From NCBI GenBank assembly GCA_035507155.1, contig DATJOK010000024.1, positions 1 to 64,000 on the forward strand: a DNA stretch of 64,000 nt. The letters run 5' to 3'. Made by a program: the position numbers and the translations under genes. The stretch's first letter is position 1; each line of letters opens with the position of its first letter. Positions 25,563 to 33,655 of this stretch are shown here, in pieces. Below the pieces are notes generated by a model, which was not told the origin of the DNA, made no database searches, and worked only from the letters and a program-made list of their open reading frames with translations. The DNA is from DASZHJ01 sp035507155 (GTDB taxonomy: Bacteria > Pseudomonadota > Alphaproteobacteria > ATCC43930 > CGMCC-115725).

Positions 25563-26696
25563 GTGCGAAACGAAGCCAAATCGCTCAGCAACCGCGCCGC
25601 GGTGATCGCCGTCGGCAACACCGCCTATGGCAGTTTTCCCGAAACCGACGAGTACGGCCTCGCCGCGCGCGCCTTCAAGGCGGCGCTGGAGGATGGCGGC
25701 ATCGACAAGAGCGAGGTGGACGGTCTCGTCGTCTGCCGAATTCCCTATTACGCGCGCATGGGTGAAGTGCTCGGCATCGATCCCGGCTGGTCGCTCACCT
25801 TGCCGCCGCACGGGCGGATGTCCGGCATCGGCCTCATCGAGGCGGCAATCGCGGTCGCCACCGGCCAGGCGAAGATGGTGGCGCTTCTCTACAGCAACAT
25901 CGGCCGCTCGCGCCGGGTGAACTATGGCGGCGAGGAGATGGCCTCGGTCTGGGATCCCTGGGGCATGACCTCTCCCGGCGCCTCGCACGCCATGATGTTC
26001 CGGCGCCATATGGCACTCTATGGCACCACCACGCGGCAGCTCGCCGAGGTCTCGGTGGCGATCCGTCATCACGCCTGCCTCAATCCCAACGCGGTGATGA
26101 AGAAGCCTATCACCATCGAGGATCACGAGACGGCGCGGCCGATCGTGCTGCCGCTCCGGCTCCTCGACTACTGCCTGATCAACGACGGCTCGGTCTGTGT
26201 CATCGTCACCTCGCCCGAGCGCGCGCGGGACGGGCGCAAGCGGCCGGTGCTGATGAGCGGTTTCGGCGGCCTCGATTCGTTCAGCCATTCGGCGATCGGC
26301 AATTTCGATTTCGACTTCTGGTACGACGCGGTGAAGGTGGCAGGCGAGCAGGCGACGGCGATGTCGGGCATCGGCACCGGGGAGGTCGACGCGCTGATGG
26401 CCTACGACAACTTCAGTCCGACGGTGCTGTTCAGCCTCGAGGGGCTGGGCTTTTGCCCGCGCGGGGAGGGTGGCCGCTTCGTCGAGGGCGGCGCGCTCAA
26501 GGTGGGCGGCAGGCTCCCCACAAACACCGACGGCGGCCACCTGTCCAACTCCTACATGCAGGGCTGGGCCCTCAATGTCGAGGCGGTGCGCCAGCTGCGC
26601 GGCGAATGCGGCGCGCGCCAGGTGGCCGACTGCGAGGTCGTGCAATACGTGCAGGCGACACCCTGCACCCGCTCGATCATCTACACACGCGGCTGA
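25563..26696 (+). CDS. thiolase-like protein (lipid-transfer/Ltp2-type), probable retro-aldolase
   Basis: A 377-residue thiolase-fold protein. GTG at 25563 has AAAGGA upstream, and a longer frame to 25389 has no conserved sequence. The usual nucleophilic Cys segment is replaced by G-R-M-S-G-I-G-L-I-E-A-A. The C-terminal catalytic region reads T-N-T-D-G-G-H-L-S-N-S-Y-M-Q-G-W, without the second thiolase Cys. Such Cys-less proteins paired with DUF35 partners include Ltp2, which performs retro-aldol cleavage of steroid side-chain CoA thioesters with ChsH2. The DUF35 gene follows 12 bases later. Aldolase activity is an inference, and a degraded thiolase is the alternative. Confidence 0.82.
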   Translation: MRNEAKSLSNRAAVIAVGNTAYGSFPETDEYGLAARAFKAALEDGGIDKSEVDGLVVCRIPYYARMGEVLGIDPGWSLTLPPHGRMSGIGLIEAAIAVATGQAKMVALLYSNIGRSRRVNYGGEEMASVWDPWGMTSPGASHAMMFRRHMALYGTTTRQLAEVSVAIRHHACLNPNAVMKKPITIEDHETARPIVLPLRLLDYCLINDGSVCVIVTSPERARDGRKRPVLMSGFGGLDSFSHSAIGNFDFDFWYDAVKVAGEQATAMSGIGTGEVDALMAYDNFSPTVLFSLEGLGFCPRGEGGRFVEGGALKVGGRLPTNTDGGHLSNSYMQGWALNVEAVRQLRGECGARQVADCEVVQYVQATPCTRSIIYTRG

Positions 26697-26708
26697 GGGA
26701 GCGGACAC

Positions 26709-27143
26709 ATGAGCTATGGCAGTTCTTCCGCCGGCCCGAAAGCGACCGGCTACGACAAGCCGCTGCCGGTCATCAACGATCTGACCCGCGGATTCTGGGA
26801 ACATGCGAAAGCGCGACGGCTTTCGGCGCAGGCCTGCGCCGCCTGCGGCGACGTACATTTCCCAGCCTCGCCGGTCTGCCCGAAATGCCTCAGCGACAGG
26901 CAGGACTGGCAGCCGGTGAGCGGTCGCGGCACGCTCGAATCCTGGGTCGAGTTCCACCGCGCCTATTGGCCCGGCTTCGCCAAGGAGCTGCCCTACCGCG
27001 TCTGCCTGATCCGGCTCAAAGAAGGGCCGATCATGGTGAGCAACCTAGTGGGCGCACCGGCGGAGATCGGCGACCCCGTCCATGTGGTCTTCGAGCCGGT
27101 CACCGAGGAGGTGACGCTGCCGAAGTTCGAGCGCGACGCCTGA
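26709..27143 (+). CDS. Zn-ribbon/OB-fold DUF35 protein, partner of thiolase-like protein
   Basis: A 144-residue protein. Residues about 42-59 form a rubredoxin-like zinc ribbon with two C-x-x-C pairs (C-A-A-C and C-P-K-C, 10 residues apart). An OB-fold follows (G-R-G-T-L-E-S-W-V-E-F-H, then V-C-L-I-R-L-K-E-G-P). DUF35 proteins bind thiolase-like proteins and can supply or bind acyl-CoA. The adjacent gene is its likely partner. The second pair in the window is at 40923-42483. Confidence 0.88.
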   Translation: MSYGSSSAGPKATGYDKPLPVINDLTRGFWEHAKARRLSAQACAACGDVHFPASPVCPKCLSDRQDWQPVSGRGTLESWVEFHRAYWPGFAKELPYRVCLIRLKEGPIMVSNLVGAPAEIGDPVHVVFEPVTEEVTLPKFERDA

Positions 27144-27185
27144 ATCGCGAGTCGCCGCCCTGAAGGCGGTTCCAGGAGGCGTCCA

Positions 27186-27202
27186 TGTTGCATAGCGCAA
27201 CA
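27186..27202. promoter_or_regulatory. perfect palindrome TGTTGC-N5-GCAACA before gntR
   Basis: A 17-base perfect inverted repeat with spacer atagc lies 20 bases before the GTG start of the GntR gene. The size and symmetry suit a GntR dimer operator, suggesting autoregulation. The half-site GTTGCAT (27187-27193) recurs inverted as ATGCAAC at 44964-44970 before the second acyl-CoA operon. Confidence 0.5.
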
Positions 27203-27222
27203 GCAATGGTATAAGGCCGGCC

Positions 27223-28008
27223 GTGTCGCGCAAGCATGAACAGGAGCACGAACGCGTGCCTCGGGCGGCCCTCCCGCTTGGGCTTGCAGCCAAGAAGCCG
27301 GGGGAGGCGCTGAAGCTCGCCGTCCCTTCGACCCGCGCTACGGGGCCGAACTGGAAAATCCCTGCCATTCAGACCAAGGAGCACCAGGTCGCCGAGCTGC
27401 TGCGCGAGCAGATCATCGCCGGCGTGGTGGTGCGCGGCCAGAAGCTGAAGCAGGCGGAGATCGCCAAGATGCTGGAAGTCTCGATCACGCCGGTGCGCGA
27501 GGCGCTGCGGCTGCTCGAAGCCGAAGGCTACGTGCACGTCTCCTCCCATCGCGGCGCCGTAGTGGCGCCGTTCCAGATCGAGCACGCGGACGAGCTCTTC
27601 GATCTGCGAATGACGCTGGAAGGCAAGCTCACGGCGGCGGCGGCGAAGCGCATAAAGCCCGCCGACCTGCAGGTGCTGGTGGAGATCAACGACGACATCC
27701 GCGACGCGCTCGCCCGCGGCGTGCGCGAGACCGTGCGCGGCAGCAATTTCCGCTTTCACTTCCGCCTCTACGAGCACGCCAACATGCCGCACACGCTGGA
27801 GTTCGTGCGCGTGCTCTGGGCGAAATACCCCTTCGATCTCCTGGGCTCGATTCCCGGCCGCCCGGTGCGGGTGCTGGGCGAGCACGAGGAGCTTATCAAG
27901 GCGCTGCGTGAGAACGACCCGCGCAAGGCCGCGCGCGCGATGCAGGCGCACATCGCCTCCGGCCATCGCGACTTCAAGGCGACCTACGCGATCGATCTCA
28001 ACCGGTAG
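27223..28008 (+). CDS. GntR family transcriptional regulator, FCD subgroup
   Basis: A 261-residue regulator from GTG at 27223 (AAGG upstream). After a 45-residue basic N-terminal extension, the winged helix runs from about residue 48 (H-Q-V-A-E-L-L-R-E-Q-I-I-A-G; S-I-T-P-V-R-E-A-L-R-L-L-E). The rest is an FCD all-helical effector domain with metal ligands probably in R-M-T-L-E and the H-F-R-L-Y-E-H segments. N-F-R-F-H-F-R-L-Y-E and V-L-W-A-K-Y-P-F are nearly the same in the GntR at 45120-45833, so the two are paralogues. It converges with oppF, overlapping 11 bases tail to tail. Confidence 0.9.
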   Translation: MSRKHEQEHERVPRAALPLGLAAKKPGEALKLAVPSTRATGPNWKIPAIQTKEHQVAELLREQIIAGVVVRGQKLKQAEIAKMLEVSITPVREALRLLEAEGYVHVSSHRGAVVAPFQIEHADELFDLRMTLEGKLTAAAAKRIKPADLQVLVEINDDIRDALARGVRETVRGSNFRFHFRLYEHANMPHTLEFVRVLWAKYPFDLLGSIPGRPVRVLGEHEELIKALRENDPRKAARAMQAHIASGHRDFKATYAIDLNR

Positions 28009-29032
28009 CGCCGGCCTCAGGTCCGGTCGCAGTCTCGAGAGCCACGCCGCCGGCCAGGTGGCAGGAGGCAAGGTGGCCGGCGCCGACCTCGCGGAGCAGC
28101 GGCGTCTCCACGCGGCAGCGTGTCACCGCCTCGGGGCAGCGCGGATGAAAGGGGCAGCCGCTTGGCGGCGACAGGGGGCTGGGTGGCTCGCCGCGCAGCA
28201 CCATTCGGCGCCGCTCTCGGCCGCGCGAGCCGGCGGAGGGCACGGAGGCGAGCAGCATCCTTGTATAAGGGTGGGCCGGCGTCGCGAACAAGATCCGGGC
28301 CGACGCCGTCTCGACGATGCGGCCGAGGTACATGACGGCGATGCGGTCGCTGATGTGCCGCACGACGGCGAGATCATGCGCGATGAAGAGATAGCTGAGA
28401 CCCAGCTCCTCCTGCAGGCGCACCATCAGATTGATCACCTGGGCCTGCACTGAGAGGTCGAGGGCAGAGACCGGCTCATCGCCGATCACCAGCTTTGGCT
28501 CTAGCGCCAGCGCCCGGGCGATGCCGAGGCGCTGGCGCTGGCCGCCGGAGAACTCATGCGGATAGCGCCGCATGTGATCGGGCCGCAGGCCTACTCTGGC
28601 GAAAAGCGCCGCCACGCGCTCGGCGCGCTCCCGGCGCGAGAACAGGCGGTAGTTGACGAACGGCTCGTTGACGATCGCGGCCGCGGTCATCTTGGGATTG
28701 AGCGAGGCGAAGGGGTCCTGGAAGATCGCCTGCATGTTGCGCCGCTGCTCGTGAAGCGCGCGGCGGGAGAGGGCGGTGATCTCGACGCCATCGAGGCGGA
28801 CGCTTCCGGCGGTGGGTTCCACGAGGCGCAGGATCGCCTTGCCGGCCGTGGACTTGCCACAGCCGCTCTCGCCGACGAGGCCGAAAGTCTCGCCGCGGTT
28901 GATATGGAAGGAAATGCCATCGACGGCGCGCAGCGCCACGCCGCCGCCGCCGAACAGGCGTTTGCCGACGGTATAGTGCTTGCTGAGCTTCTCGACCGCG
29001 AGCAGCGGTCCGGTGCGGGTCTTCTCAGGCAT
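27998..29032 (-). CDS. oligopeptide/dipeptide-type ABC transporter ATPase (DppF/OppF-like)
   Basis: A 344-residue ATPase starting M-P-E-K-T-R-T-G at 29032. Walker A is G-E-S-G-C-G-K-S-T, the signature L-S-G-G-Q-R-Q-R-L appears here as F-S-G-G-Q-R-Q-R-L, and Walker B is L-V-I-G-D-E-P-V-S-A-L-D. The C-terminal Opp signature H-P-Y-T-R-M-L-L and the Cys cluster F-H-P-R-C-P-E-A are present. It overlaps the dppD-like gene by 8 bases. It is last of a five-gene Dpp-type operon read leftwards. Confidence 0.93.
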   Translation of the reverse strand: MPEKTRTGPLLAVEKLSKHYTVGKRLFGGGGVALRAVDGISFHINRGETFGLVGESGCGKSTAGKAILRLVEPTAGSVRLDGVEITALSRRALHEQRRNMQAIFQDPFASLNPKMTAAAIVNEPFVNYRLFSRRERAERVAALFARVGLRPDHMRRYPHEFSGGQRQRLGIARALALEPKLVIGDEPVSALDLSVQAQVINLMVRLQEELGLSYLFIAHDLAVVRHISDRIAVMYLGRIVETASARILFATPAHPYTRMLLASVPSAGSRGRERRRMVLRGEPPSPLSPPSGCPFHPRCPEAVTRCRVETPLLREVGAGHLASCHLAGGVALETATGPEAGATG

Positions 29033-30047
29033 GCGGGACCGGCGGCATTTCACCCGCGTGCCAGCACGCCGCCCAATGACCGGGCCGGCGCTCGACCAGC
29101 GGCGGCGGCGCCCTCCGGCAATGCTCCTCGGCCAGCGGGCAGCGCGGCGCGAAGCGACAGCCTGGCAGAGGATTGGTGAGCGGCGGCACGGTGCCGGAAA
29201 TCTCGGCGAGCGGACGGCGATGCCCGGCCTCGTTTCGCTCCTCGGCGAAGCGCGGGCTCGCCGCCAGCAGCCCGCAGGTGTAGGGATGCAGCGGCGCTTC
29301 GAAGAGAGCGCCGACCGGCGCCTCCTCGATCTTCTGGCCCGCGTACATCACCACGACGCGCTGCGCCATCTCCGAGACCACGCCGAGGTCATGGGTGATC
29401 ATCACTATGGCGGTGCCGGTGCTCTCCTGCAGCTCCACCAGGAGATCGAGGATCTGTGCCTGGATGGTGACGTCGAGCGCCGTTGTCGGCTCATCGGCGA
29501 TCAGCACCTTGGGGCTGCAGGTCAGCGCGATCGCGATCATCACGCGCTGCCGCATGCCGCCCGAAAGCTGGTGCGGATATTCCTCCAGCCGGCGGCGCTG
29601 ATCCGGGATATGCACCACGCGCAGCATCTCCGCCGCGCGGTCGAGCGCCGACTTGCGGCTCAGTCCCTGATGCAGCATGCCGATCTCTGCGATCTGCTGC
29701 CCGATGGTCAGCACCGGATTGAGCGAGGTCATCGGGTCCTGGAAAATCATCGAGATCGCGTTGCCGCGCACTTGGCGCATATCGGCTTCACCGAGCTGCA
29801 GCAGGTCGCGGCCCTCCAGCAGCACGCGGCCGCCGGCGATCCGGCCCGGCGGTGTCGGGATCAGCCGCAGCGCCGAAAGCGCGGTGACACTCTTGCCGCA
29901 GCCGGATTCGCCGACGATGCCGACAGTCTCCCGCGAGCGCACCGAATAGGACATGCCGTCGACCGCGACCGCCACGCCGTCCTGGGTATCGAAGCAGGTG
30001 GTGAGATTGTCGATCTCGAGCGCCGGCGGGGCGGTCGGCTCCGGCAT
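29025..30047 (-). CDS. oligopeptide/dipeptide-type ABC transporter ATPase (DppD/OppD-like)
   Basis: A 340-residue ATPase from ATG at 30047. Walker A is G-E-S-G-C-G-K-S-V, the signature L-S-G-G-M-R-Q-R-V, Walker B V-L-I-A-D-E-P-T-T-A-L-D and the switch T-H-D-L-G-V-V. The C-terminus has H-P-Y-T-C-G-L-L and the Cys cluster C-R-F-A-P-R-C-P. The frame remains open upstream through the permease genes, but only the part from 30047 has coding homology. Confidence 0.93.
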   Translation of the reverse strand: MPEPTAPPALEIDNLTTCFDTQDGVAVAVDGMSYSVRSRETVGIVGESGCGKSVTALSALRLIPTPPGRIAGGRVLLEGRDLLQLGEADMRQVRGNAISMIFQDPMTSLNPVLTIGQQIAEIGMLHQGLSRKSALDRAAEMLRVVHIPDQRRRLEEYPHQLSGGMRQRVMIAIALTCSPKVLIADEPTTALDVTIQAQILDLLVELQESTGTAIVMITHDLGVVSEMAQRVVVMYAGQKIEEAPVGALFEAPLHPYTCGLLAASPRFAEERNEAGHRRPLAEISGTVPPLTNPLPGCRFAPRCPLAEEHCRRAPPPLVERRPGHWAACWHAGEMPPVPHA

Positions 30048-30064
30048 GGTCGCTTGCCTTCCGA

Positions 30065-30943
30065 TCAGAACCGGTTCGCGAGGCGCTGGTCGAGCAGGTC
30101 GCGCACGCCGTCGCCGAGCATGTTGATCGACATTACCATCAGTCCCAGGAAGGCGCCGGGAAACAGCACGATCCAGATCGCGAGCTGCACATAGGTGCGC
30201 CCGTCGGAGATGATGTTGCCCCAGCTCGGGATCTCCGGCGGGATGCCGACGCCGAGAAATCCGAGATAGGCCTCGAGCAGCACCGCGGAGGCGCAGACAT
30301 AGGTCGCCTGCACGATGATCGGCGTCAGCGCGTTGGGCAGGATATGATGGAGAAGAAGGCGCGGCAGCCGCGTGCCGATCGAGGCGGCGGCCTGCACGTA
30401 GGTCTGCTCGCGGATCACCAGCACCACCGAGCGGACCAGACGCGCGACGCGCGGCACTTCCGGGATCGTGATGGCTATGATCACGATCAGCACGCCCGGC
30501 CGCACCAGGGTCATCATGGCGACGGCGAGCAGGATCGAGGGAATCGCCATCAGCCCGTCCGTGATTCGCATGGAGATCGCATCCGCCCAGCGGAACATGC
30601 CGGCAAAGAGGCCGATCGTGGTGCCGATCAGGCCGCTGGCAAGCGCGGCAGAGATGCCGACGAAGAGGGAGATGCGGCCGCCATAGAGCGTGCGGCTCAG
30701 GATGTCGCGGCCGTAGTTGTCGGTGCCGAACCAGTGCTGCGCGTTGGGCGGACGCAGACGGTGGATGACGTCCAGCGCGACCGGATCGTAGGGGGTGATG
30801 AGCGGCGCCGCGAGCGAGAGGGCGATCAGCAGGGTCAGCAGCGTGCCGCCGACGAGAATGGTGAGGTGCCGGGATACGAAACGGAAGCGCCGGCGGCGCC
30901 GCGAGAAGGCGAACCCGGTAGGGGCGGCCGCCGCACCGCTCAT
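30065..30943 (-). CDS. dipeptide-type ABC transporter permease (DppC-like)
   Basis: A 292-residue permease. The N-terminus has a membrane helix followed by P-Y-D-P-V-A-L-D and F-G-T-D-N-Y-G-R-D-I-L-S-R, the DppC motifs. The EAA loop (Q-A-A-A-S-I-G-T-R type) is near residue 185. It starts 3 bases after the dppB-like stop. Confidence 0.93.
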   Translation of the reverse strand: MSGAAAAPTGFAFSRRRRRFRFVSRHLTILVGGTLLTLLIALSLAAPLITPYDPVALDVIHRLRPPNAQHWFGTDNYGRDILSRTLYGGRISLFVGISAALASGLIGTTIGLFAGMFRWADAISMRITDGLMAIPSILLAVAMMTLVRPGVLIVIIAITIPEVPRVARLVRSVVLVIREQTYVQAAASIGTRLPRLLLHHILPNALTPIIVQATYVCASAVLLEAYLGFLGVGIPPEIPSWGNIISDGRTYVQLAIWIVLFPGAFLGLMVMSINMLGDGVRDLLDQRLANRF

Positions 30944-30946
30944 GGC

Positions 30947-31888
30947 CTAGCCCTGGATGCGCGGATCGAACAGCCGATAGCTGAGATCGATCATGAAGTT
31001 GACGAGGACATAGGCGAAGGAGGAGATCAGGATGACGCCCTGGATGACAGGATAGTCGCGCTGGGTGACGGCGTCGATGGTGAGCCGGCCGATCCCGGGG
31101 ATCGAGAACACGCTTTCGGTCACCACCACGCCGCCGATCAGCAGCGCGATGCCGCTGCCGATGGTGGTGACGATCGGCACCGCGGCGTTCTTGAGGGCAT
31201 GGCGCAGCAGGATCGCGAGCTGTCCCAGGCCTTTGGCGCGCGCGGTGCGAATGTAATCTTCTCCCAGTACCTCGATCATCGTGCTGCGCGTCATTCGCGT
31301 CAGCAGCGCCATGAAGACCAGGCCCAGCGATACCGCCGGCAAGATCAGATGCAGGAGATAGGGCCAGAAGCCGTTGGCGATGCTGGCATAGCCCTGGACC
31401 GGCAGCAGCCGCCAATGGAGCGCGAAGCCCCAGACCAAGCCGTAGCCGATGATGAAGATCGGAAACGAGAAGGCGACGATGGCAAGAACCATGATGGCGC
31501 GGTCGATCCAGCGTCCGACCTGCCAGGCGGCGAGAATGCCGAGGGGCAGGGCGGTGACGACCGCGAACAGCATGGTCGCGATCGCGAGCGACAGGGTGGG
31601 CTCGATGCGCGCGGCGACCAGCGTGCCGACCGGCATCCTGCTGAACAGCGAGATGCCGAGATCGCCGTGAAGCAGGCGACCGACCCAAAGGCCGAATTGC
31701 ACGATCAGGGGCTGATCGAGGCCGAGACTCTGGCGGATGTGCTCGATATCCGCTGAGGTGGCGCGGTCGCCGGCGATGATCGCCGCCGGATCTCCCGGGC
31801 TCAGGTGGATCAACAGGAAGACGATGACGGCGACCACCACGACGACGACCGCCGTCGAGCCGAGTTTGCGCAGGATGACGCGAATCAT
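30947..31888 (-). CDS. dipeptide-type ABC transporter permease (DppB-like)
   Basis: A 313-residue permease starting M-I-R-V-I-L-R-K-L at 31888. It has the DppB hallmarks H-L-S-P-G-D-P-A near residue 28, L-G-L-D-Q-P-L near 54, the EAA loop Y-I-R-T-A-R-A-K-G-L near 197 and the C-terminal D-P-R-I. It forms the membrane channel with the DppC-like subunit. Confidence 0.93.
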   Translation of the reverse strand: MIRVILRKLGSTAVVVVVVAVIVFLLIHLSPGDPAAIIAGDRATSADIEHIRQSLGLDQPLIVQFGLWVGRLLHGDLGISLFSRMPVGTLVAARIEPTLSLAIATMLFAVVTALPLGILAAWQVGRWIDRAIMVLAIVAFSFPIFIIGYGLVWGFALHWRLLPVQGYASIANGFWPYLLHLILPAVSLGLVFMALLTRMTRSTMIEVLGEDYIRTARAKGLGQLAILLRHALKNAAVPIVTTIGSGIALLIGGVVVTESVFSIPGIGRLTIDAVTQRDYPVIQGVILISSFAYVLVNFMIDLSYRLFDPRIQG

Positions 31889-31929
31889 GAGCGGGCTCGT
31901 CCCTCCGGCGGCCGTCTCCGGCGCGGTTC

Positions 31930-33513
31930 TTACTGCTTCTCGATGTTCCAGTAAACCGGCACGCCGGCCTCCAGGACGCCCTTGAGGTTGGCGCGGAACG
32001 CGATCGGCTGGAAATACTGACCGACATTCACATAGGGCACCGACACGAAAGCGCGCTCCTGGATCTTGTCGATCATCCCATGCCGCTTCGCTGCATCGGA
32101 CTCGGCAGCCCAGCCATCGACGAGGCTGACCAGCTCCTTGTCGCAGGGCCAGCCGACATTCGCCTTCTCGCACGCCGAGTTGAACCAGATGTTGGCCATC
32201 GGCGAGGCGACGTCGGGCCCGCCCTGGGAGGTGATGAAGAGGTTCCAGCCGCCTTTGTCCGGCGGGTCCTTCTTCGCGCGGCGCGAGGTGATGGTGCTCC
32301 AGTCGAGGGACTGGACGTCGACGTTGACGCCGGCCTTGCGCAGCTCGTCGATCAGCACCGTCGTCGCGGCGGCGTATTGCGGCCGGTCGGTAGGTTGCAG
32401 CACCACCAGCGGCTCGCCATTGTAGCCCGCTTCCTTCAGCAGCTCCTTCGCCTTGGCGTAGTCCTGCTTGGCGAAGGGCGCCGCACCTGCCGCGGTCTCA
32501 TTGTCCGAATTGCACATGAAATAGGTCGGGCAATAGCTCTTGAACAGGCTGGGATCGCCGACCACCGCCTGCATGGCATCGCTCTGGCTGGTGAGGTAGA
32601 GCAACGCCTCGCGCGCCTTGTAATTGTTGAAGGGCGGATAGAGGGTATTGGGCCGTATCATCATTTGCACGCCGAGATGGTCGATGATGAGCACCCGCAG
32701 ATCCGGATTGCTTTTCATCAGCGCGACGAAGTCGAGGGGCGGCGACTCGAAATAGTCGATCTCGCCCGCCTGCAGCGCGGCAAGCGCCGTGTTATTGTCA
32801 GGCATATAGAGCCACTCGACCCGGTCGACCTTCGCAACCTTGCCGCCGGAGAGATAGTCCGGCGGCTCGCTGCGCGGGATGTAGTCGGGATTTCGGATAT
32901 AGACCGCCTTGTTGCCGGGCTGCCATTCGTCCTTCTTGAAGATGAAGGGGCCGGAGCCGGTGGCGTCGGTGATCTGCTGATCGATCGGCTGGTTGGCGAT
33001 CCGCGCCGGCATCATGAAGGCGGGCGCCTCGGCGCCGGCGAGCGCGTCGAGCACCAGGCCGAAGGGCTTGTTGAGCTTGATCTTGAAGGTGCGGTCGTCG
33101 ACCACCTCGTAGCCTTCCATGGACTCGGTCATGTGCTGGCCCATGGCATTCCGCTTCGCCCAGCGCTGCAGCGAGGCGACGCAATCGGAGGCCAGGACCG
33201 GCGTGCCGTCATGCCATTTGAGGCCGGGCCGCAGGGTGAAGGTGTATATCCGCCCGTCTGGGCTCACGGTATAGGTATCGACCATCTGCGGCTTCGGCTC
33301 GAACTTGGAATTGAGCGCGAAGAGTGTGTCGTAGACCAGGTAGCCGTGGCGGATGGTGATGTAGGCTGTGGTCCAGGTGGGATCGATGATCTTGAGGTCC
33401 GCGTTGACGACGGCGCGCAGCGTCTTGTCGGACGCCGCGTGCGACGGAAGCGGTAACACCGCAAGAAAAAACGCCACCATCGTGGCGGCGGTAAACTTCA
33501 GAACGCCCTGCAT
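31930..33513 (-). CDS. dipeptide-type ABC transporter substrate-binding protein
   Basis: A 527-residue SBP_bac_5 family periplasmic protein. Its Sec signal peptide runs to about residue 26 (L-P-S-H-A, cleavage before A-S-D). F-T-L-R-P-G-L-K-W-H-D-G-T-P-V near residue 75 is the family signature. GGGGAG lies upstream of the start. Relatives bind peptides, opines, nickel or glutathione. The neighbouring crotonase and CoA transferase genes hint at an organic acid or conjugate rather than a nutritional peptide. It is divergent from the crotonase at 33656. Confidence 0.9.
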   Translation of the reverse strand: MQGVLKFTAATMVAFFLAVLPLPSHAASDKTLRAVVNADLKIIDPTWTTAYITIRHGYLVYDTLFALNSKFEPKPQMVDTYTVSPDGRIYTFTLRPGLKWHDGTPVLASDCVASLQRWAKRNAMGQHMTESMEGYEVVDDRTFKIKLNKPFGLVLDALAGAEAPAFMMPARIANQPIDQQITDATGSGPFIFKKDEWQPGNKAVYIRNPDYIPRSEPPDYLSGGKVAKVDRVEWLYMPDNNTALAALQAGEIDYFESPPLDFVALMKSNPDLRVLIIDHLGVQMMIRPNTLYPPFNNYKAREALLYLTSQSDAMQAVVGDPSLFKSYCPTYFMCNSDNETAAGAAPFAKQDYAKAKELLKEAGYNGEPLVVLQPTDRPQYAAATTVLIDELRKAGVNVDVQSLDWSTITSRRAKKDPPDKGGWNLFITSQGGPDVASPMANIWFNSACEKANVGWPCDKELVSLVDGWAAESDAAKRHGMIDKIQERAFVSVPYVNVGQYFQPIAFRANLKGVLEAGVPVYWNIEKQ

Positions 33514-33546
33514 CGGCTTGTCACTCCCCTTTGCTGCGGAAATCCC

Positions 33547-33577
33547 TCATCCGCAATCGATCATATTTGACGGATGA
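33547..33577. promoter_or_regulatory. inverted repeat in divergent promoter gap
   Basis: TCATCCG (33547-33553) and CGGATGA (33571-33577) are a perfect 7-base inverted pair separated by 17 AT-rich bases, followed by ATGCATTC at 33578-33585. The 142-base gap separates the Dpp-type operon (-) from the crotonase-CaiB genes (+), so one site could control both. Confidence 0.4.
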
Positions 33578-33655
33578 TGCATTCTTTTGCGGCCCAAGGT
33601 AGATTGCGGCAGAACAAGGTGTCAAGGCTCCGACAGAGAAAGAAAGAGGTCGCCC

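Noticed and set aside
30048..32027. Upstream extension of the DppD-like frame through dppC and dppB
   Set aside because: The sequence is Arg/His/Pro-rich shadow; the ATPase family begins at 30047.
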